A stretch of 37,462 nucleotides of DNA from assembly GCA_900769885.1 (NCBI GenBank), contig CAAGIG010000065.1:1-37462 (forward strand). The letters run 5' to 3'. The DNA is from Rikenellaceae bacterium. GTDB taxonomy: Bacteria; Bacteroidota; Bacteroidia; Bacteroidales; UBA932. The translations under genes and the position numbers were made by a program. The first letter of the stretch is position 1, and each line of letters opens with the position of its first letter. The notes under the pieces were generated by a model that had not been told where the DNA came from, did not search any database, and saw nothing but the letters and a program-made list of their open reading frames with translations. Below, piece by piece: positions 14,801-22,363 of the stretch.

Positions 14801-14872
14801 ACGTTTTGAGACAGGGTCTCTCATAAATATTTTTCAACTTTGCATCGAGAACAAACTAAAGCAGTGACAGAT

Positions 14873-15019
14873 ATGGAGAGAAAAGATAGTTTGAAAGAAA
14901 GAATGGCTCTTACGGCAGAGACTCTTCTGCCCCGAATCTCAAAGTTCGGAATTGCAATTTACCTGATTGCGATTTTATTGGGTGTTATTTTTAGCCTCTA
15001 CCCATTGGTTTCTAATTGA
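14873..15019 (+). CDS. 48-residue single-helix membrane protein, possible immunity protein
   Basis: The gene runs ATG to TGA and encodes 48 residues. The N-terminal half is charged (MERKDSLKERMALTAETLLP) and the C-terminal half is one membrane helix (FGIAIYLIAILLGVIFSLYP). I recognise no family. It lies 19 bases before the C39-peptidase ABC transporter gene, on the same strand and after a terminator, so it is probably first in that operon. Small one-helix proteins often act as immunity proteins next to bacteriocin genes, which is the reason for the suggestion. It has no double-glycine leader, so it is not another exported peptide. A plausible -7-like CAACTTTG is at 14835-14842. The function is unproven. 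Confidence 0.6.
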   Translation: MERKDSLKERMALTAETLLPRISKFGIAIYLIAILLGVIFSLYPLVSN

Positions 15020-15038
15020 TTGAACAGGAGGAAAGGGT

Positions 15039-17138
15039 ATGAAGGGTTGGAAAAAAGAAAATATTGAAATCAAACAACACGATGACTCCGATTGCGGAGC
15101 TGCCTGCTTGTGTTCAGTTTTGGGATATTGGGGACTTAAAGTTCCTCTAATTGAGACAAGACACGCCTGCGGGGTCTCCCAAAGAGGAACCAGCATCCAG
15201 TCGATTACTATCGGTGCCAGAAAGTTTGGGATGGATGCATACGGTGCGTGCAGTAAAAGCAAAGAGATCAGGGAGTTGAAAGAGATTGAGACACCTGTTA
15301 TTCTGCATTTAAAGAAAAAGAATGGATGGTTGCATTTTGTTGTCTACTACGGACATACCGGGGAGAAAGCATTGATAATGGACCCTCAGGAAGGGAAAAT
15401 AACTAAAATCTCTTTTGAGAAACTCGGAACAATGTGGAGCGGCTATATTGTTTGCATCATCCCGTCTGATCTGTTTTCAGAGGGAGATCGCACGACTCCT
15501 CTTCTAAGCTGTTTGAAAAGCCTTGTAAAAGTGAGCCGGACAGAGCTGATGCTCGCCACTGCAGGGACCATTGCCTTTATGGCTGTTTCATATAGCTTCT
15601 CACTATTCCTGCAATATATCATTGACACCGTCATACCTTTGGAAAGTACGGACAAACTGTTAATCAGCACTATTATCCTGCTGATTATCACACTATCTGC
15701 TGGAATTATCACCCTCTTTAGAGGAAATCTTCTGATCAGGGCATCCATCAAAACAGAGTGTCAGTTAATTACCAATTACTTGAGAAAGCTGCTCAAAGTA
15801 CCTGTCTCATTTTTCGCCAGTCATACTGCAGCAGAACTCAATTCAAGAATTACTGATGCCTACAGAGTCAGATCATTCATAACAGGGAAAAGCATACTGT
15901 TCGCAGTAAATATAATATCATTGGTTTTATCGGCAGCTATATTGGTGCACTTTAATTGGAAGCTTGCACTCGCATCATTCTCATTCTCACCTATATTTAT
16001 TCTCATTTATTACATCTCCCACACAATAAATGAGAGACACAATAGGAGAATCATAGAGTCTGCAGCAACTTTCAATGAGTGCACCATTGAAACATTAAGC
16101 AACATCAGGAGTTTCAAAAACTCAAATTCGACCAATATGGCTCTCTCCCGAATGGAACTTGCATATTCGAGACAATGTACAGAACTTTACAAAGGAAGCG
16201 TTGTCAGAAATATCTCTGCAGCAGTATCAGAAATTGTCTCCCGACTGACAGCAACGATAATTCTTATATTCGGAGGCAGCCTCTGTATCAAAGGTTTGCT
16301 CACTATTGGAGAGCTCGTTTCGTTCTATACGATATCGACCCTTTTTACATCATCACTCGTTACGCTTATTGAGAGTAATGGAGATATCTCCCAAGCCCAA
16401 ATTTCAGCAAAACGTCTTTTTGAAATAATAAATATTGAAGATGAATCTCAGAAAGATTACCCTGCCGATACCCTTCCTGCAGGGAATATCAGATTTGAGA
16501 ATATAGGATTTGCTTACCCGGGACAGTTTACCCTTTTTGAAAATTTCTCATTGGAACTTAAGAGGGGGGCGATAAATATAATCAGAGGGAAAAATGGTTC
16601 TGGTAAAAGTACCCTTGCAAAACTTCTGGTAAGAGATTACAAACCGGACAAAGGGAGAATCTCTGTCGGGGATATGGATATAGCATTGATTGCCCCCGAA
16701 GTATGGAGCGAGCGGGTAGGATTTGTACCCCAAACCCCCGAACTGCTCAACAGTTCAATTCTGGAAAACATTGTAATGGGAAGGGAATTGGATATGGAAA
16801 AGGTACAGAAAATATGCAAACAGATTGATTTAATGGGGATTATCAGTTCACATAGTGAAGGTTTGCTCTCCAATCTTGGGGAGGACGGCAGTCATCTTTC
16901 GGGGGGAGAAAAAGGGAAAATCTCTCTGGCCAGGGCGTTGTACTCTTCTCCGGAAATTCTGATAATTGATGAAGGTTCCTCACACTTGGACACCCGGAAC
17001 AAAGAAAAATTTCTTGGAATAATTCGAAAATTGAATTCTGAAGGGATGACGATTGTTATGATCTCACACGATGAAAACGAGAATAGAACAGAAGGAAACA
17101 TTTTGACTATTGACAATACAGATGCGCATCAAAGGTAA
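15039..17138 (+). CDS. Peptidase C39-containing ABC transporter (leader-cleaving peptide exporter)
   Basis: 699 residues in the standard order of bacteriocin ABC transporters. The C39 peptidase is at 1 to about 140: Cys19 in DDSDCGAACLCSVLG, His99 in WLHFVVYYG and Asp115 in IMDPQEG form the complete catalytic set. The membrane domain is about 165 to 450 with six helices. The ATPase is about 480 to 699, with Walker A GKNGSGKST near 516, signature LSGGEKGKISLARAL near 619 and Walker B ILIIDEGSSHLD. It should cut after a double glycine and export the product. The two short genes right after it carry matching leaders, and a TolC-like protein and HlyD-like adaptor follow. The start ATG at 15039 has AGGAGGAAAGG before it, a strong ribosome site that is unusual in Bacteroidota. 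Confidence 0.93.
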   Translation: MKGWKKENIEIKQHDDSDCGAACLCSVLGYWGLKVPLIETRHACGVSQRGTSIQSITIGARKFGMDAYGACSKSKEIRELKEIETPVILHLKKKNGWLHFVVYYGHTGEKALIMDPQEGKITKISFEKLGTMWSGYIVCIIPSDLFSEGDRTTPLLSCLKSLVKVSRTELMLATAGTIAFMAVSYSFSLFLQYIIDTVIPLESTDKLLISTIILLIITLSAGIITLFRGNLLIRASIKTECQLITNYLRKLLKVPVSFFASHTAAELNSRITDAYRVRSFITGKSILFAVNIISLVLSAAILVHFNWKLALASFSFSPIFILIYYISHTINERHNRRIIESAATFNECTIETLSNIRSFKNSNSTNMALSRMELAYSRQCTELYKGSVVRNISAAVSEIVSRLTATIILIFGGSLCIKGLLTIGELVSFYTISTLFTSSLVTLIESNGDISQAQISAKRLFEIINIEDESQKDYPADTLPAGNIRFENIGFAYPGQFTLFENFSLELKRGAINIIRGKNGSGKSTLAKLLVRDYKPDKGRISVGDMDIALIAPEVWSERVGFVPQTPELLNSSILENIVMGRELDMEKVQKICKQIDLMGIISSHSEGLLSNLGEDGSHLSGGEKGKISLARALYSSPEILIIDEGSSHLDTRNKEKFLGIIRKLNSEGMTIVMISHDENENRTEGNILTIDNTDAHQR

Positions 17139-17184
17139 TGTTGCCATACCTTAATCTGGCAGCCCAACAATAAATTAAAGCAAT

Positions 17185-17361
17185 ATGGAAAGATTTGAAA
17201 TTCTGAGCGAACAACAATGTGCTTTAGTCTATGGAGCCACCGGCTCATTCTGGATGAAAGTGCTCAAATTTATCCTCAAATTCGGAGATGCCCTTCTCGA
17301 GGGGATTCTGGAAGGATGGAAAGATGCAGAAAAGGATAATCAAACAAGTTTAACCTTCTAA
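17185..17361 (+). CDS. Double-glycine-type leader peptide A (bacteriocin-like precursor)
   Basis: 58 residues. The leader MERFEILSEQQCALVYGA (18 residues) ends in GA and has hydrophobic Leu at -12, Gln at -8 and Val at -4, with G at -2, close to the double-glycine leader pattern. The predicted mature part (40 residues) begins TGSFWMKVLKFILKFG, can form one amphipathic helix and contains GILEG, a GxxxG motif. Charge is near neutral, about -1. It starts 46 bases after the transporter gene and is followed after 10 bases by its partner, whose leader has the same length and pattern (F-x-I near the start, Q, A-x-V-Y-G at the end). No known family is recognised. A two-peptide bacteriocin, a signalling peptide or another exported peptide are all possible. 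Confidence 0.75.
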   Translation: MERFEILSEQQCALVYGATGSFWMKVLKFILKFGDALLEGILEGWKDAEKDNQTSLTF

Positions 17362-17371
17362 ATTTACTGTT

Positions 17372-17539
17372 ATGAAAAATTTTCAAATTATCGGACAACA
17401 GGAGGCCGCTACAGTTTATGGCGGTCTGTCGGACAAAACTTTAAGGGAACTTATGAATCTATTGGGCAAGTTATTGGGTGCAGCATTCAAATATTTGTAT
17501 GACCTGTTTACCAATAAAGAAGAACCACAAGCCTGCTGA
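17372..17539 (+). CDS. Double-glycine leader peptide B, partner of peptide A
   Basis: 55 residues. The 18-residue leader MKNFQIIGQQEAATVYGG ends in a true double glycine, with Ile at -12, Glu at -8 and Val at -4, the textbook C39 cleavage signal. The mature part (37 residues) starts LSDKTLRELMNLLGKLLG, is predicted helical and amphipathic, holds GKLLG (GxxxG) and ends in a free C-terminal Cys (QAC). Calculated net charge is near zero. It lies 10 bases after peptide A, so the pair is co-translated. GxxxG motifs in both partners are typical of class IIb two-peptide bacteriocins, where they hold the helices together. The weak positive charge is atypical. The terminal Cys is unusual and could form a dimer or a modification site. 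Confidence 0.78.
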   Translation: MKNFQIIGQQEAATVYGGLSDKTLRELMNLLGKLLGAAFKYLYDLFTNKEEPQAC

Positions 17540-17547
17540 TATTGTAT

Positions 17548-17579
17548 GGAGGGATCAAAAACGGTCTCCTCCTACTTTT
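17548..17579 (+). terminator. Weak hairpin between the peptide genes and the export genes
   Basis: GGAGG (17548-17552) pairs with CCTCC (17568-17572), and ATC/GGT can extend the stem after a bulge. It is followed by TACTTTTA. It lies 8 bases after the peptide B stop and before the TolC-like gene. It may act as a leaky terminator, making peptides in excess over export proteins. The stem is weak, so this is tentative. Confidence 0.4.
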
Positions 17580-17590
17580 AATCCTTATTT

Positions 17591-18931
17591 ATGAAAAGAT
17601 TCGTAACAGTATTGATTTTCACGATTGCCGCAATGTTGTCATCTGCCGCACAGCAGAGATGGTCGTTGCAGGAGTGTATTGATTATGCCTTGAAACACAA
17701 CATTTCAATACAAATGAAGAATATTGAGCAGGAGGCAGCACTGGAGAATTGGAAGAGGTCGAAACTGGAATTTATCCCTTCATTGAACTTTTCAATGGAG
17801 CACAACCTGAATTGGGGAAGGTCGGTAGATTTGCAGACTCTCGAGATTGTAAATAACAGACTGACTCAAAGCACCGGGATTGGAATCGGAACATCCATTT
17901 ACATTCTGGATGGATTTTCAAAAATCTTCGATACAAAAATTGCCAAATTGGAGTATCAGATAGGGGGATTGGAAAAAGAGTCAGCCATAGAGGAGATAAC
18001 CATCTCTGTTATAAGGGGATATATGCAAATCATTCTCTCTGCAGAAATCGTCTCGGCCATTAAGGATAATCTTGAAAAACTTCGAAAACAGAGAGAGATA
18101 GTAGAGACATTCGTATCTAGCAACAGGGCCCACATATCAAATCTACTGGAGATAAAAGGGGAAGAGTCGGCTCTGGAAATGGAGCTTACCAACGCTATCT
18201 ATATCCATCAGCGGGATATTATTGCATTGAAAAATTTATTGAATTTTGATAGTGATGAACCTTTTGAAATTGCTCCATATTTCCCGGAGCCTGCCCCTTA
18301 TAATGAACAAATTTTCATATCCCGGAATTTTGAATTGCTCAAAAAATACCACCCGAAAATTTCCTCTTTGAACAAAAGATTGGAAGCAGATGATTTCCTT
18401 ATAAAAAGGGCAAAAGGGAAATTGTTTCCCACTATTGGAATAAGTGGTTCATATTCGACTTTTTATAGTTCCACAGCAGCCCAAAGTGACGGAAGCATCC
18501 ACCCTTTCACGACACAACTTAAAGAGAACATCAATCCTTCGGTAGGAATCACTCTCGCCATACCTATATTCAACAACGGGAAATATAAGGCAGAGATACA
18601 AAGAAACACTCTCCAAAAAAGGCAGAACGAACTACAATTAGCTCAGCAACAACAGCTTATAAAAAAGAGAATAAGAGAACTCCTTCTTGAAACTCAAAAA
18701 TGTTTCTCAAGGATGGAAAATGCCGAGAAAAATATGAGATATATGGAAGAGTCACTGGAATATGCCAAAGCAAAATTTGAGAATGGGAAAATGGACTCAG
18801 CCACATACACAGATATTTTCAGAAGGAGCAACAGGGCCCGTTCTGAACATTTGAAAGAGAAATATCAATATCTGTTCAATATGGAGATTATTAAATTTTA
18901 CAACGATTTTTTCACAAAATACCGATTATGA
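17591..18931 (+). CDS. TolC-like outer membrane efflux protein
   Basis: 446 residues with signal peptide MKRFVTVLIFTIAAMLSSAA. The mature part opens QRWSLQECIDYALKHNISIQ, the classic beginning of TolC-family proteins, and the two repeats have alternating helical hairpins and beta strands (SVGITLAIPIFNNGKYKAEI). The C-terminus is FYNDFFTKYRL. TolC proteins form the trimer that carries substrates across the outer membrane in type I secretion. It sits directly after the two leader peptides and overlaps the adaptor gene by 4 bases (ATGA), so the transporter, adaptor and channel form one secretion apparatus. Bacteroidota double-glycine peptides need such a route because they must cross two membranes. 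Confidence 0.9.
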   Translation: MKRFVTVLIFTIAAMLSSAAQQRWSLQECIDYALKHNISIQMKNIEQEAALENWKRSKLEFIPSLNFSMEHNLNWGRSVDLQTLEIVNNRLTQSTGIGIGTSIYILDGFSKIFDTKIAKLEYQIGGLEKESAIEEITISVIRGYMQIILSAEIVSAIKDNLEKLRKQREIVETFVSSNRAHISNLLEIKGEESALEMELTNAIYIHQRDIIALKNLLNFDSDEPFEIAPYFPEPAPYNEQIFISRNFELLKKYHPKISSLNKRLEADDFLIKRAKGKLFPTIGISGSYSTFYSSTAAQSDGSIHPFTTQLKENINPSVGITLAIPIFNNGKYKAEIQRNTLQKRQNELQLAQQQQLIKKRIRELLLETQKCFSRMENAEKNMRYMEESLEYAKAKFENGKMDSATYTDIFRRSNRARSEHLKEKYQYLFNMEIIKFYNDFFTKYRL

Positions 18932-20109
18932 TTAAAAAGAAAAAGAGACGGAGATTGATAATTGGAATCGTAATTATATCGGGAATTTTATTGCTAATGA
19001 GAGGGATTCCGGAGGATGGAATTGCTGTCAATGTTGGATACCCCACAAGAGAAACCATCTCTGAATATGCCACAGCAAGTGGGAAACTGATTCCCTCAAA
19101 ACAGGTTAATCTCACCTCTGAGATTCCCGGTGAAATTCTGGAAATCTACCCACAGGAAGGAGATTTCGTAAAAAAAGGAGAACTGGTTGTAAAACTTAAA
19201 GAGGAGGACTACCTCACTAAGGTGGAGAAAGCCCAGGCGGCACACAACATCGCCCTGGAACAATACTCCGAGAGCCTGGCGAGATTTACATTGCTGAGAA
19301 ACATACATTACAGGGATAGCCTCCTATTTACAAAAAAATCTATCTCCAGGGAGGAATATGAGAAATCACAAAGCGAATATTTGATTGCAGGACACCAACT
19401 TAATAGTGCAAAATACAATATCGAAAGTGCTAAAGCAGCTATTGAGTTCGCTAAAAAAGATCTCTCAAAGACCTCTATTTTCTCCCCTATTGACGGGACA
19501 ATAATTCAGATAACGAGCAATGTGGGAGAAAAAGTGGCAGGGACATCCCAGATGAGCGGAACACAGATTATGAACATTGCAGACCTGAACACTATTGAAG
19601 TGAATGCAGGTATCAACGAACGCGACATTCTGAACATTTCAATTGGAGATAGCACCTCCATAGAGATAGATGCCATTCCCGGAAAAAGATTCACCGGCAG
19701 AGTTTTAAAAATAGCAAACAGTTCCAACAAGTCATATAACAATCTCCAACCGGGCGAATACTCTGTAAAGATAGGATTTGACAAACTACCACAAGAACTT
19801 AAAAGCGGAATGGGGGCCTCTGTTGAAATTTATACAGATAAAAAGAATAATGTCCTGACGATCCCATTGGAAGCTATTGTCACTAAAGAGTGTTTTTTTG
19901 AAGGGGAAACTCAAATAAAAGAATATGTTTTCATATATTTGCCTGAATCTTCATCAGTACAGATGATAGAGATTGTTTCCGGGATACAGAATTTCAGACG
20001 GATAGAGATTAGAGATGGGGAAATTGATGACTCGACAATGATTGTAACCGGACCTTATAACATTTTAAACAACATTTTAGAAGAAGGAAGCAAAGTCATA
20101 TATGAGTAA
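18928..20109 (+). CDS. HlyD-like periplasmic adaptor of the peptide secretion system
   Basis: 393 residues. A basic N-terminus (MIKKKKRRR) is followed by one membrane helix (LIIGIVIISGILLLM). Then come the two lipoyl half motifs: EIPGEILEIYPQEGDFVKKG and FSPIDGTIIQITSNVGEKV. Between them runs an alpha hairpin (about 90 to 180) that should meet the TolC-like tip, and after them a beta-barrel (IPGKRFTGRVLKIANS) and a membrane-proximal domain (LTIPLEAIVTKE). It joins the inner membrane transporter to the channel. The start overlaps the channel gene by 4 bases and its end overlaps tsaB by 8 bases, so it is in one run with the next gene. It could also serve an RND or MacB pump, but none is here. 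Confidence 0.87.
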   Translation: MIKKKKRRRLIIGIVIISGILLLMRGIPEDGIAVNVGYPTRETISEYATASGKLIPSKQVNLTSEIPGEILEIYPQEGDFVKKGELVVKLKEEDYLTKVEKAQAAHNIALEQYSESLARFTLLRNIHYRDSLLFTKKSISREEYEKSQSEYLIAGHQLNSAKYNIESAKAAIEFAKKDLSKTSIFSPIDGTIIQITSNVGEKVAGTSQMSGTQIMNIADLNTIEVNAGINERDILNISIGDSTSIEIDAIPGKRFTGRVLKIANSSNKSYNNLQPGEYSVKIGFDKLPQELKSGMGASVEIYTDKKNNVLTIPLEAIVTKECFFEGETQIKEYVFIYLPESSSVQMIEIVSGIQNFRRIEIRDGEIDDSTMIVTGPYNILNNILEEGSKVIYE

Positions 20110-20818
20110 ATTTATTTTGATTGAGACAGCGACACAAGCTTGTTCAGTAGCGATAGCAGAAGATAACGAGATTTTGGTTTACAAAGAGCTCGATGAGCCT
20201 AAAGCACAAGCTGCCAAATTGGCTCCACTGATTGAGCAGGCCCTTAACCAGGCAGGTATTTCTCCCAAAGAATGTGCAGCTGTATCGGTGAGCAAGGGTC
20301 CCGGCTCATACACCGGTTTGAGAGTCGGAGTCTCTACTGCAAAAGGACTTTGTTTTGGAGCAAATATCCCTCTGATTGGAGTTGAGACACTCACTATTTT
20401 ATGTTCAGAAGCCCTCGACCAATGCAAGGATGAGAACACTCTCATAGTTCCGATGCTGGACGCCCGCAGAATGGAGGTTTACACTGCCTCATATAACTCC
20501 AAAGGGGAGAAAATGACAGATACTCAGGCAATGATTCTCGATGAAAACTCCTTCAGCGAAGAGTTTGAGAAATATGGAACAATCATTTTCATTGGGGATG
20601 GTGTCGAAAAATTCAAATCTATTTTACCTGAAGATAAATTGGCAAAATCAAACTTTATCCCCACTTGTCCCTCTGCAAAATATATGGTAAGAGAGACCTT
20701 GGAGAGATGGAACAAAAAAAGCCACGAGGATGTGGCTTATTTCGAACCGTTCTATCTTAAGGAGTTTGTTGCCGGTATCAGCAAAAAGAGTGACAAAGCC
20801 CTATTTGGCAGAGACTAA
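20102..20818 (+). CDS. tsaB: tRNA threonylcarbamoyladenosine biosynthesis protein TsaB
   Basis: 238 residues, normal length. TsaB is the scaffold partner of TsaD and TsaE in making the t6A base at position 37 of ANN-decoding tRNAs. The ASKHA-fold pattern is plain: FILIETATQACSVAIAED at the N-terminus, SVSKGPGSYTGLRVGVSTAK, GLCFGANIPLIGVETL and PMLDARRMEVYTA. It starts within the last 8 bases of the adaptor gene and could therefore be read from the peptide-export promoter, an odd pairing of an essential gene with an accessory system. It converges on the TlpA-like gene, with the two ends overlapping by 18 bases. A promoter of its own could lie within the adaptor gene. Confidence 0.95.
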   Translation: MSKFILIETATQACSVAIAEDNEILVYKELDEPKAQAAKLAPLIEQALNQAGISPKECAAVSVSKGPGSYTGLRVGVSTAKGLCFGANIPLIGVETLTILCSEALDQCKDENTLIVPMLDARRMEVYTASYNSKGEKMTDTQAMILDENSFSEEFEKYGTIIFIGDGVEKFKSILPEDKLAKSNFIPTCPSAKYMVRETLERWNKKSHEDVAYFEPFYLKEFVAGISKKSDKALFGRD

Positions 20819-21955
20819 TTTTGCTATTTCCTTTTCCAAAACCTTAATATCGAAGATATTTTTGGAAACGATAGTTCCATCTTTAGCAATCAGGAATAAA
20901 GAGGGCAACTCCGAAACATTGTAAACTGCAGCTGCATAAGAGTTGTCGTTTGCAATATCACATACACTTATCCAGGGGAGTGGCTTTCCTTTAAGATATA
21001 TTGCCCAATCGGTTTTGTCCGATGTAATGGCTACCTGATAGATTTGAAAACCTTTTGAATGGTATTTCTCATAAATTGGAATCAAATCGTTATTGTACAG
21101 CTTCATACCATCATTTTGAGGATCCCAGAAAGACAGCAGAATCACATTTCCCTGCAATGCTGACAAATGTTGTTGTTGCGAATTTACATCAGGAAGGATG
21201 ATTTCAGGAAAATCTGTACGCTCCGCATTAGAAAGGAATGTCTCCACCTGTAACAGATTTTTGCGTTTTTCTATCTCACTCATCAAAGAAACGAGATAAG
21301 GAGATCCCGAAAATTTGGTCCTCAAAGAGTCATACACTCTCTCAAACAAAATAGCATCCGAGTATTCTGAGAAAAGAGGGAGATTCGCTGTAACGTTATG
21401 AAAAATTACAGGAATAAGGGTCATCGACTTGGGATGAGCATATATATACTTGATAGCTTTCTGTTTATATGCCACATACATTGCTCCCAATTCTTTATTT
21501 ATCCTTGTACGCGCCGCTTGATCACCAAGTTCCACTGCGTTATTCAAAGCGACAGACAACGAATCAAAAGCCATTCTGAAAGTTTGCTGAGCAGCCTCCA
21601 CTTCCTGAAGGAGAAGAGATTCAGGCGATCCCTGAATATTAAGGAGTTCTCCATTTGAGTCAAGCTCCACAGAAACATTTTCCCCTTTGGACAAAAGCAC
21701 AGAAACTCTTTTGCCATTCTCTGATTCCAGATATATGAACTCAGGAGAATTCTCATTGACCTTGAGAGAAATATCAGCGTGACCTTTCTTCAAATAAAGG
21801 GTATCGACTGCTTTCAACTTATTGACGGCCAATTTGGAAACGACTATTGCAGTACTATCCTTACCGCCGTACATATTAATATCTATTGATGAGCTTGAGG
21901 TACAAGAAGATAGCAACGCAAGCAAAACAATAGGGATAAACAAAAATTTCTTCAT
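20801..21955 (-). CDS. TlpA-like thioredoxin-fold lipoprotein lacking redox cysteines
   Basis: 384 residues with lipoprotein signal ending LLSSC near residue 18. An N-terminal DUF4369-like beta domain (to about 120) is followed by helices and then a thioredoxin fold (about 245 to 384) of the TlpA/ResA kind, with VILLSFWDPQNDGMKLYNNDLIPIYEKY and LPSLFLIAKDGTIV (cis-Pro loop). The usual active site FWASWCxxC reads FWDPQND: both cysteines are missing, so thiol-disulfide exchange is unlikely. It may hold a substrate or act in structure, which is inference. It is last in a run after the HIT gene (3 bases apart). Confidence 0.85.
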   Translation of the reverse strand: MKKFLFIPIVLLALLSSCTSSSSIDINMYGGKDSTAIVVSKLAVNKLKAVDTLYLKKGHADISLKVNENSPEFIYLESENGKRVSVLLSKGENVSVELDSNGELLNIQGSPESLLLQEVEAAQQTFRMAFDSLSVALNNAVELGDQAARTRINKELGAMYVAYKQKAIKYIYAHPKSMTLIPVIFHNVTANLPLFSEYSDAILFERVYDSLRTKFSGSPYLVSLMSEIEKRKNLLQVETFLSNAERTDFPEIILPDVNSQQQHLSALQGNVILLSFWDPQNDGMKLYNNDLIPIYEKYHSKGFQIYQVAITSDKTDWAIYLKGKPLPWISVCDIANDNSYAAAVYNVSELPSLFLIAKDGTIVSKNIFDIKVLEKEIAKLVSAK

Positions 21956-21958
21956 CGG

Positions 21959-22357
21959 CTATTTTTGATATTCCTGAGCAATCATTTTTGCAATCTGCTC
22001 AAATCGTTCAGGAGTTAAAGAACATTTTTCTTTTCTAAAATCCATATCACCTTCACTTTGAAGTGGAACAAGATGAATATGGGCGTGAGGAACTTCCATT
22101 CCGAGAACAGCCACACCTACCCTTTTACAAGGAACCGCTTTCTTCAAAGCAACAGCAACTTCCTTTGCAAAAAGTTGTAGTTCTGTATAAAGCTGATCAT
22201 CCAGATCAAACAAATAATCAACTTCCTTTTTAGGGATTACCAATGTATGACCTTCTGCCAATGGACTTATATCCAGGAATGCATAACAATTCTCTGTTTC
22301 AGCCACCTTATAAGAAGGAATTTCACCATTAACAATTCTTGTAAAAACAGATGCCAT
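21959..22357 (-). CDS. HIT-family nucleotide-binding protein
   Basis: 132 residues. HAHIHLVP (near residue 96) is the HIT motif HxHxHxx that gives the family its catalytic His; the Hint-type core SVFTRIVNGEIPSYKVAE and CYAFLDISPLAEGHTLVIPK are also there. Family members hydrolyse nucleoside phosphoramidates or AMP-lysine; the natural substrate is not established. It starts 6 bases after the greA stop and is followed 3 bases later by the TlpA-like gene, so the three share a message. Nothing is missing compared with its family. Confidence 0.93.
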   Translation of the reverse strand: MASVFTRIVNGEIPSYKVAETENCYAFLDISPLAEGHTLVIPKKEVDYLFDLDDQLYTELQLFAKEVAVALKKAVPCKRVGVAVLGMEVPHAHIHLVPLQSEGDMDFRKEKCSLTPERFEQIAKMIAQEYQK

Positions 22358-22363
22358 AGCTGA

